Shown in pieces: positions 56,275 to 64,000 of a stretch of 64,000 nucleotides of DNA. Location of the stretch: assembly GCF_003255815.1 (NCBI RefSeq), contig NC_037689.1:20063584-20127583 (forward strand), in the 5' to 3' direction. The notes under the pieces are model-generated. The model saw nothing but the letters and a program-made list of their open reading frames with translations, searched no databases and was not told where the DNA came from. Source of the stretch: Theropithecus gelada. Lineage: Eukaryota; Chordata; Mammalia; Primates; Cercopithecidae. Made by a program: the position numbers and the translations under genes. Each line of letters opens with the position of its first letter. Position 1 is the stretch's first letter.

Positions 56275-56388
56275 ACTTCTGTTATCTAGATTACAACTTC
56301 CTGGAAAGCAGGAACTATCATTATACTTCACAATCCTATGAAAATCATGGATAGTTAATAAAGATTCTACTGTTGGATGAATGGATTT
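56275..56388 (+). mobile_element. L2 LINE 3' end
   Basis: 'ctggaaagcaggaactatca' and 'ggatagttaataaagattct', ending 'ttggatgaatgg', are sense L2. Confidence 0.7.
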
Positions 56389-56389
56389 G

Positions 56390-56540
56390 TATGATACAGC
56401 AAAAAGAGCTCTGACCTGAATTTCCAGCACTCAAGTTGTAGATATGGCTCAGGGTTTGACCATGTTGATGTTGGGTGAATCAGGACTTTGTAGAGACTCA
56501 GTTTTCCCCCATTAAAACAAGGAGATTAGACCAAATATTT
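56390..56540 (+). mobile_element. MIR SINE
   Basis: 'aaaaagagctctgacctgaa', 'tgatgttgggtgaatcagga' and 'cccattaaaacaaggagatt' are sense MIR. Confidence 0.72.
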
Positions 56541-56959
56541 AAGGCATACAGCAATATGTTCTAAAGAATTCTTCCTCCCTCTTCAAGGAGAACTACAAAC
56601 CACTGCTCAGTGAAATAAAAGAGGACACAAACAAATGGAAGAACATACCATGCTCATGGATAGGAAGAATCAATATCGTGAAAATGGCCATACTGCCCAA
56701 GGTTATTTATGGATTCAATGCCATCCCCATCAAGCTACCAATGAGTTTCTTCACAGAATTGGAAAAAAACTGCTTTAAAGTTCATATGGAACCAAAAAAG
56801 AGCCTGCATCTCCAAGACAATCCTAAGTCAAAAGAACAAAGCTGGAGGCATCACGCTACCTGGCTTCAAACTATACTACAAGGCTACAGTAACCAAAACA
56901 GCATGGTACTGGCACCAAAACAGAGCTATAGACCAATGGAACAGAACAGAGTCCTCAGA

Positions 56960-57359
56960 NNNNNNNNNNNNNNNNNNNNNNNNNNNNNNNNNNNNNNNNN
57001 NNNNNNNNNNNNNNNNNNNNNNNNNNNNNNNNNNNNNNNNNNNNNNNNNNNNNNNNNNNNNNNNNNNNNNNNNNNNNNNNNNNNNNNNNNNNNNNNNNNN
57101 NNNNNNNNNNNNNNNNNNNNNNNNNNNNNNNNNNNNNNNNNNNNNNNNNNNNNNNNNNNNNNNNNNNNNNNNNNNNNNNNNNNNNNNNNNNNNNNNNNNN
57201 NNNNNNNNNNNNNNNNNNNNNNNNNNNNNNNNNNNNNNNNNNNNNNNNNNNNNNNNNNNNNNNNNNNNNNNNNNNNNNNNNNNNNNNNNNNNNNNNNNNN
57301 NNNNNNNNNNNNNNNNNNNNNNNNNNNNNNNNNNNNNNNNNNNNNNNNNNNNNNNNNNN
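56960..57359. other. Assembly gap (400 N)
   Basis: Exactly 400 N, with L1 ORF2 sequence on both sides. The sequence missing from the L1 at this point is, by recollection, about 320 bp. The length is therefore probably a placeholder or an estimate. Confidence 0.99.
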
Positions 57360-57404
57360 ATTAAACTAAAGAGCTTCTGCACAGCAAAAGAAACTACCAT
57401 CAGA

Positions 57405-58148
57405 GTGAACAGGCAACCTACAGAATGGGAGAAAATTTTTGCAATCTACTCATCTGACAAAGGGCTAATATCCAGAACCTACAAAGAACTCAAACAAATT
57501 TACAAGAAAAAAACAAACAACCCCATCAAAAAGTGGGCAAAGGATATGAACAGACATTTCTCAAAAGAAGACATTCATACAGCCAACAGACACATGAAAA
57601 AATGCTCATCATCACTGGCCATCAGAGAAATGCAAATCAAAACCACAATGAGATACCATCTCACACCAGTTAGAATGGCAATCATTAAAAAGTCAGGAAA
57701 CAACAGGTGCTGGAGAGGATGTGGAGAAATAGGAACACTTTTACACTGTTGGTGGGATTGTAAACTAGTTCAACCATTATGGAAAACAGTATGGTGATTC
57801 CTCAAGGATCTAGAACTAGATGTACCATATGACCCAGCCATCCCATTACTGGGTATATACCCAAAGGATTATAAATCATGCTGCTATAAAGACACATGCA
57901 AACGTATGTTTATTGCGGCACTATTCACAATAGCAAAGACTTGGAATCAACCCAAATGTCCATCAGTGACAGACTGGATTAAGAAAATGTGGCACACATA
58001 CACCATGGAATACTATGCAGCCATAAAAAAGGATGAGTTTGTGTCCTTTGTAGGGACATGGATGCAGCTGGAAACCATCATTCTTAGCAAACTATCACAA
58101 GAACAGAAAACCAAACACCGCATGTTCTCACTCATAGGTGGGAACTGA
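57405..58148 (+). pseudogene. L1 ORF2 C-terminal remnant with premature stop
   Basis: The frame encodes the ORF2 C-terminus. The cysteine-rich motif CX3CX7HX4C is intact at residues 102-119 of the open piece (57708-57761). An in-frame TGA at 57795-57797 stands where related L1s read a CGA arginine codon, consistent with CpG decay. The same frame is open again to the natural ORF2 stop at 58148. Upstream, a 7-A run (56763-56769) shifts the frame at a place where I recall six A. Not functional. Confidence 0.93.
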
Positions 58149-58479
58149 ACAATGAGATCACTTGGACTCGGGAAGGGGAACATCACACACTGGGGCCTAT
58201 CATGGGGAGCGGGGAGGGGGGAGGGATTGCATTGGGAGTTATACCTGATGTAAATGACGAGTTGATGGGTGCTGACGAGTTGATGGGTGCAGCACAGCAA
58301 CATGGCACAAGTATACATACGTAACAAACCTGCACGTTATGCACATGTACCCTAGAACTTAAAGTATAATAATAATAAAAAAAATAAATAAATAAATAAA
58401 GAATTCTTCCTCATTTAAATTTCCTCTGGGGAAGTATATCAGACACTTCTAGAGACCCTCATCATCCCCTTGGCCACCT

Positions 58480-58915
58480 CCAGTTTCAGCCTCAGCTGCG
58501 ATGGACAGACTTACCTCTAGCTGAGTGTCTGTCTTCTTTCTGCCCCTGAACCTTCACTACTTATGTGAAAGTTTGCCTTGGTCATGTGCTTGTGTAGATC
58601 AGAAATGGGAGAAAGTTAACATCCTCAGGGACAATCCTCATCAGAGTCAGACAGTGGCTAGTGAATAAATGCCCCAGCCTCCTGCCCTGCCAGTGGACAA
58701 TTCTACAAGGCATTCTATACGCTTTCCTGGGAAATCAGTCCTGTTGCCCTCCATTATATTGATATTTGTTCCTAATCTGTCTTAATCCCTTCTTTTTTCT
58801 CCATTCATTCACTTTACTTCTTCACTGGGATCACCTTTGAAATAAGCTACCTTCACCCAGGACTTTGTGTCATGCTTTGCTTTCAAAAGAACCCAAACTG
58901 AGAAGATAAACTATT
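58480..58915 (+). mobile_element. LTR-like repeat of the 'aaactaagaca' class
   Basis: 'gtgaataaatgccccagcct', 'caattctacaaggcattcta', 'cactgggatcacctttgaaa' and the end 'aacccaaactgaga' give the longest sense copy of this class. Left edge uncertain. Confidence 0.68.
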
Positions 58916-59670
58916 TCTTTCTCCATCCAACCTCTGCCATGAAGGCTAAACCATGAGGAAAGTTGGATCAGGAAGACAGTATATATAGCATGAGTGAAAC
59001 CTCAACTAGACCAGAAAATCCTGCTTCTTCTAGCTCTGTCTGGATGAAAGTTTCAGAGAGGGGAGTTGTCTGATTGGAATGAAGGAAAAGCCAACGGCAG
59101 AAGTGCAGTCATTTTACTCTCTGTCTGGGACTCCAGGAGGAGCCAGCCTAGCATTGTGTACCTGCAGTAACCTCAAGTAGCTACTGGTGAGACAGAGAGC
59201 AAGTAGAGTTAGCATTTCTGAGCTATCCTGGGCTCCATTTGGCACACAAAAGATGCTAGAAATGCTCAAATGCCCCTAGGGGAACATAGATGTTGGCAAG
59301 ACACAGGCCGAAGAGCTCAAAAAAGGAAAAAATTCTAGAGTCAAGTGAGTGAATTGGGCCACCTGAATGGGAGAGTGAATAGAGGTCATGGCCATGTCTC
59401 AGGGGACATTCAATAGCAGCCAGGGCTGAGTAGGGACCGAGTCAGCAGAGAGGACACCACAAGTTCACTAACCAGGGACTACAGCAGTTGTCAGCGTTGT
59501 GGGACATCTGTTGTGGTGGAGACATGAAGGGCCCAGGAATTGGAATGATAGCACTGTATAGATACCCTTCCTCCACCACCAGAAGGATGTGGCATGTTCC
59601 CACCCCATACCCAGGTACCATCTTGGAGTGGATCAAGTAAAGGAAAGCAAACTAAAGAGAGAGAGACTGC
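58916..59670. other. No assignable feature
   Basis: No gene or repeat recognised. Confidence 0.5.
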
Positions 59671-60090
59671 TCTGTTTGAGTATTTGTCCCCTTCAAACCT
59701 CATCCTGAAACTTGATCCCCAGTGTTGGAGGTGGGGCCTAATGGGAAGTGTTGGATGGGGGTGGATCCTTCGTGAATGGCTTGGTGCCATTCTGGAAGGA
59801 GTGAGTGAGTTCTCACTCTATTAATTATTAATTCCCTTGAGAGCTGTTTGTTAAAAGAACCCAGCGTCTTCTTCCTCATTCTCTTGCTTTCTGTTTTACC
59901 ACGTGATCTCTGCACCCATCAGCTCCCCTTTGCCTTCCACCATGAGTGAAGGCAGCTTGAGGCTCTCACCAGCTACCTGATCTTGAACTTTTCCAGACAT
60001 CGGAATTGTGTGCCAAATAAAAACCTTTTGTCTTTATAAATTACCCAGTGTTAGGTATTCCTTTATAGCAACACGAAACGTACTAAGACA
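59671..60090 (+). mobile_element. MST-type MaLR LTR
   Basis: 'gttggaggtggggcctaatg', 'gtgaatggcttggtgccatt', 'ataaattacccagtgttagg' and 'gaaacgtactaagaca' are ordered MST blocks. Overlapping frames on both strands are LTR accidents. Confidence 0.92.
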
Positions 60091-61699
60091 GGGACTATTT
60101 AAAGTTAAGGAGACTGAATTTCCAAAAGAGAGTGTTTAAATTATTGGAGTGGACTAGGTTTACCAGATCAGAACCAAGTTTTGTACCCACTTCCAATTCT
60201 GTGGGGTCCACTTTGTGTGTGTGAGTGCATGACTATCTGCTTTGGAAAATTTTCTTGACTGTGTGATTGGAGTGTGGAGAAATATTTAAACTCCTCCTGG
60301 GTCCTGGTTGGACAGAGAGTAGCAGGGGCTCAACCACAGATAGAGGGTCTCTCAGCTGGGGCAGCTTTCCATGCTCAAGCCAAGCTCATTCGGACTGGAA
60401 ATGCTACATCAGCTGCAGATTCACCTCCAAATGTCTGGTTTTACCTAGGAGGCAGAAGTCAGGGGTATTAACACACTCAGCAAGAACTGTGAAGGGAGGA
60501 TGGGAGTAGGGAGGATGGCAGCATCTGCCCCTTTCATCTCCTTGGGCAGTCTCTATTTCCCTGCCCCCATCTCAGAATATCAAGGCTCTCTGCGTCCCCC
60601 TGTCTTTCCTGGCCTCCTCTGGGACACTTTCTCTACCATGACAGTTGCTGAGGGTTCCCCAGGGCAGGTCGAAGCATGATTTGCTTTTCAAGCTCTGCCC
60701 ACTTATTGATCTCCTGTCTGAGAAATGTCAGCAGCAGCCGGGAGCTCTCCCCGCTAAGGCACTTAGCTTGGAAGCCTGTGGTATCTGCCTGTATAAACCC
60801 TCCTGCCTCCTGCCTGTCTGGCTTTAGAACTATCCCCACCCCCACCTTGGGAAAAGTCTTCTAAGACGAGATGGCAAGAATCAAACAGCAACGTGCTCTG
60901 AACACTGGGATGGGAACCAGATTTAAATTGGGCAAAAGCCGCAAGCTCAGAGCCAGTGCATTTCACTTCCTGCCATCCCTCCCCCTCTCAGCATCTTGTC
61001 GTGAGCAGGTAGGGAAGGAAATCTTCCAGAGAAGGCTGGCCAGGGGCAGGCGCTTGGCCCAGGAGTCAGAAAGTAGGGCGCTGATCCAGAAGCTGGGCGG
61101 ATAAAGGCAACCCATTATTTCAACTGCCATCCCCTGGCCCTGCACCCCCACCTCCATGCAATTTAAATGCAGGATTGCGAGGAGGGGAGGGGAAGAGAAA
61201 GAGACTGTGTTTAGTGGTTAAACCTTTTAAAGTTTAAGTGCATAAACAGGGCCTTCTCCGTATCTGTCTATAGCAATTCTCATGACAGTTACAGCAAAAT
61301 TACAGAAACTGGGTCGTTTATATAACCCTTTGTATTGTCAAAGCACATTAAATGTCTGCTTTCCTGCACCCTGCTGAGCTGTCTTCAGCTGTCAAATCCC
61401 CATACTGCAGTTCAACACACTGAGGGTAAAGGACTCTGGCAATGCACACATGGGGAATACCGGACCCTCAGGTGCAGCAAATGTTTTGAAAAGAAGATTT
61501 AAATTTCCTCTGCACAGGAGTCCCATGGTTTAAAATGTATTGAATTCTCTGCTTTCCAGCCAAATGCTTTGTCACCTGGCTAGTGGGCTTTTTTTCCCAA
61601 AATGAGCAAACACGACATTTGTTTTTTATTCTGGACAGGGTTGAAAGAGCTCATTCATCTATTTATTCATTTGAAAAAGATGTATTGGATGTTTTCTAA
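60091..61699. other. Repeat-poor stretch with promoter-like features
   Basis: No repeat I can name across 1.6 kb. A 'gtataaaccc' TATA-like word lies at 60791. An ATG at 60871 has G at -3 and G at +4 and opens 77 codons (to 61104), rich in Arg and Lys but without a known domain. Possible regulatory DNA or an exon. Neither is shown. Confidence 0.4.
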
Positions 61700-61852
61700 A
61701 ATCCTAGTACTACAAATAATATGCAGCAGCCACTGTTTTAAGGACTTTCTAGGTATTAACTCTTTTAATCCTGATCTAAACCAATAAGGTAGGCACTATG
61801 ATTATCCACATTTTTCAGATGAGGAAACTGAGGTACAGAGAGGTTTAGTGGA
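61700..61852 (-). mobile_element. MIR SINE
   Basis: 'ctttctaggtattaactctt', 'aataaggtaggcactatgat' and 'cagatgaggaaactgaggta' are antisense MIR. Confidence 0.92.
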
Positions 61853-61854
61853 TG

Positions 61855-62265
61855 CAGATGTCCCTTCAGGACGGAGGCACTTATTCCCCCAGCTGCTGGG
61901 AGTGTTGACATGGGGACAGTTCACATTGACTGTCCTTTCAGAAAACACTCTTAAGGTCACACCCCTTCAGGGGGGCAGCCCACATTCAATGACAGGGTTA
62001 TGCAGGGATATAAAGGCTCATTGCCTCACTTGGATGCTGGACAGTTCAGTGAGGCTACCCCAGCTCCAGAGGTCCCAGGGATTCAATTGAGGTCTCCTTT
62101 GTGACCACACTGCAGCAGCTCAACTCCTTCCTTGACCCAGCCCTGCCTTCTTTACTCACCCACTGCTGCTGATTCCAAGGGAACTCCTCAATAAACCTCT
62201 TGCACTCACATCTCCATGTCCACCTCCATCTCACAATGTGCTTCCCTGTGATCCCACCAGATGTA
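61855..62265 (+). mobile_element. LTR-like repeat with TATA-like word
   Basis: 'gggatataaaggctcattgc' near 62006 and, about 170 bp on, 'tcctcaataaacctcttgca', are spaced like an LTR promoter and polyadenylation signal. 'ccctgccttctttactcacc' also fits a known LTR class. Boundaries approximate. Confidence 0.55.
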
Positions 62266-62282
62266 AGAGGATAAGTAACATA

Positions 62283-62565
62283 ACATTTGTCAAGGTCACA
62301 GGCTTGTGGCCAGTGGATGTCATTTTAACCTTCTTACTTAGCTACCACTATCTCATTTACTGAGCAGCTTCACGCTGCTCATCCTGGGGCCTGGCACTGT
62401 ATCCGCATTCTTTGACGCATTTAATCCTCCAGCCTCAGAGGTATCACTATCCCCATTTTACATATAGGGGACCTGAGGCTTAAGATGGTAAGTAAGGAGT
62501 TGAGGCTTCAGCAGGACTTGAACCTGGGTGTGTCAGACTCCAAAGCCCTGGCTTTCTTGGCAGCT
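62283..62565 (-). mobile_element. MIR SINE, possibly two pieces
   Basis: A short antisense tRNA-like piece at 62283-62330 ('gtcaaggtcacaggcttgtg') is followed by a longer antisense copy from 62355: 'cgcatttaatcctccagcct', 'ccccattttacatatagggg', 'ggacttgaacctgggtgtgt'. Confidence 0.82.
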
Positions 62566-62639
62566 CCAGCCCTAGCCCCATCCATCTATCCACTGTTCAT
62601 GGGAATGAACAGCGCAGCAGTTTTCAATGATACTTCTGT

Positions 62640-62775
62640 CTCACAGAGATCGTTCAACTCTCGGAGACGGATGGAAAGGAAGATATCATCATCTTAATTT
62701 TATCGGTGAGAAAATTTAAGCCCAGGGAAGTTCAAAGGAACTTTGAACTCTGTCTGTTGGTAATGCAGCAGAGAG
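62640..62775 (-). mobile_element. MIR-like fragment
   Basis: 'cttaattttatcggtgagaa' and 'aatttaagcccagggaagtt' resemble the antisense MIR core. A perfect 9-bp-arm hairpin lies at 62729-62749. Confidence 0.55.
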
Positions 62776-63049
62776 TGGCACCCAGGTCTCTAATTTCTGA
62801 TGTCTTGCAATTGTCCCTGCTAGTGCTCCCCAGCCAAAATTTTAGGTTGAGAGCAGGGCAGGATGTTCTTCTATATGAGACTTTGCCCCTGCTCAGGAAG
62901 TGGGACCATCCGTATCTTCACTCTGCCTCTCTGCCTGGACTCCAAGACTCTAGAATTTTGAGAATCTGGGCAGTTGTCAGCCACATCAATGCCGTTACAA
63001 TCTTTCCCTTAGTAAAGTCCTTGCACACATGGCTCCTCTACCAGGGCTA

Positions 63050-63228
63050 AGCCTCACTCTAACCTTGTGAATCAGGTAGGGTGGGCTTTATATTCCCTAT
63101 TTCACAGATCAGAATAATGAGACACAGGCTAACGATCATAATCACCACCTGGTCCATGGAAGAACTAGGACTTGAACGTAGGACTTTTCATTACAAGTCC
63201 AGTGCTCTTTCCACCCTGCCCTGCCCTA
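63050..63228 (-). mobile_element. MIR SINE
   Basis: 'aatcaggtagggtgggcttt', 'ttcacagatcagaataatga' and 'ctaggacttgaacgtaggac', ending 'agtgctctttcca', are antisense MIR of the MIR3 type. Confidence 0.78.
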
Positions 63229-63469
63229 ATTGATCTCCTCAAAGCCACTTCCTTTCATTGGCTCCCTTCCTGTTGTGCACATATATATCAGGAAGTTAAT
63301 TCCTGGAGGAAGCAGGGAGACCAATTGAAATATACCTCATGTGGTGTGATTTGTGGAGCTCTGGGAAGCTCCCCTCTTCCACCACTAACATCTAAAATTT
63401 TCCACTATTGTCAGTCCTGAGAGCTAATCATTGCCTTTTCCCTAGAACCTTCTTTTGACATACAAAAGC

Positions 63470-64000
63470 CAACTGGAACACCTCTACACTGCTAATGGGA
63501 AAGTAAAATGATAAAACCAACTTCCAAAAAGTTAGGTAGCTTCTTAAAAAGTTAAACATCATTGGGAGTTATACCTGATGTAAATGACGAGTTGATGGGT
63601 GCAGCACACCAACATGGCACAAGTATACATATGTAACAAACCTGCACGTTATGCACATGTACCCTACAACTTAAAGTATAATAATAATAAATAAATTTTT
63701 TTAAAAAAGTTAAACATATGCTTATCATTCCACTCCTAGGTATTTGCCCAAGAGAAATCATATGTACAAAAACTTGTAGATGAATTGTCAGAACAGCATT
63801 ATTTGTAACATCCCAAGCGTGGAAATAACTCAAATATCCATCAGTAGGTGAATGTACAAACCAATAATGGTATAACCATATTTTTGCAATATAAAATAAT
63901 AAACTATCAATACATGCAACATTGTGGGTGAATTTCAAAAACATGTTTAACAAAAGGAGCCAGACACAGAAGGATTCCACTTACAGGAAGTTGTAGAGCA
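63470..64000 (+). mobile_element. Old L1M, ORF2 end and 3' region, cut by the window edge
   Basis: 'ctggaacacctctacactgc', 'tatttgcccaagagaaatca', 'aatatccatcagtaggtgaa' and 'gccagacacagaaggattcc' run in sense L1M order. Interrupted at 63560-63703 by a younger L1 3' end. A 142-codon minus-strand frame here is antisense L1. Confidence 0.9.
63560..63703 (+). mobile_element. Very short L1PA 3' end with 14-bp target duplication
   Basis: Only the last ~145 bp of an L1PA: 'cattgggagttatacctgat', 'acgagttgatgggtgcagca', 'cctgcacgttatgcacatg', then an A/T tail. The duplication 'aaaaagttaaacat' is identical at 63546-63559 and 63704-63717. The sequence is closely similar to the end of the 56.6-kb L1. 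Confidence 0.95.

Larger units (their letters stand above)
56578..58397 (+). mobile_element. 5'-truncated primate L1PA retrotransposon
   Basis: Starts inside ORF2 ('gagaactacaaaccactgct'), runs through the ORF2 end and the 3' untranslated region with its G-rich run (58201-58224), and ends in an A-rich tail. The 15-bp target duplication 'aaagaattcttcctc' lies at 56563-56577 and 58398-58412. The words 'acctgatgtaaatgacgag' and 'cctgcacgttatgcacatg' suggest an older L1PA rather than human-specific L1. Contains a 400-N gap. Confidence 0.97.

Noticed and set aside
56678..57364. 228-codon plus-strand and 174-codon minus-strand frames over the gap
   Set aside because: Most of each is N. The plus-strand part is L1 ORF2 after a frameshift.
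63552..63980. 142-codon open frame, minus strand
   Set aside because: It is the antisense of two nested L1 sequences.

Overview
The window is primate nuclear DNA, most likely from an ape or human and probably a draft assembly. Evidence: Alu elements of the J and S types; a primate-specific (L1PA-type) L1 with a 15-bp target-site duplication; a remnant of the primate MITE MADE1; a dense background of mammal-wide repeats (MIR, L2, L1M, MER5, MLT1/MLT2 and THE1/MST-type LTRs); and a 400-base run of N. I find no protein-coding gene, tRNA, rRNA or CRISPR array. The open frames present are short, lack a recognisable domain, and mostly translate transposable elements. Family names were assigned by eye against remembered consensus features, so subfamily names are tentative.

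Layout. 1-9.3 kb: an LTR split by an AluJ, an MLT1 LTR, a MIR split by an Alu monomer, the 5' part of an old L1M and an opposite-strand L1M 3' end. 9.4-18.4 kb: L2, MER5/hAT and MIR fragments and one complete LTR. 18.4-31 kb: an L2 of about 2 kb broken by an LTR, a MIR broken by an LTR, several repeat-free stretches, a (GGAA)n microsatellite and three (GT/CA)n tracts. 31-46.2 kb: AluJ, MIR, L2 and MLT1 copies in nested arrangements, a truncated AluS, a cluster of perfect palindromes (38.9 kb), a MADE1 scar inside an L2 (40.3 kb), a head-to-head pair of MaLR LTRs (42.6-43.4 kb) and an L2 interrupted by an LTR and a hAT element (44.5-46.2 kb). 46.4-56.5 kb: more LTRs, including one with a perfect 5-bp duplication and an (AAAG)n expansion. 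56.6-58.4 kb: the youngest element, a 5'-truncated L1PA that contains the assembly gap. 58.4-64 kb: LTRs, MIRs and a repeat-poor stretch at 60.1-61.7 kb, ending in an old L1M hit by a second, 144-bp L1PA 3' end.

The window reads as an intergenic or intronic, Alu-poor, repeat-layered region. Any function is more likely regulatory (repeat-free stretches near 18.6, 22.6, 27.0 and 60.9 kb, and LTR-derived promoter sequence) than coding. I found no convincing undescribed biological system. The most unusual structures are the palindrome cluster at 38.9 kb, the back-to-back palindromes at 43.7 kb and the inverted LTR pair at 42.6-43.4 kb.
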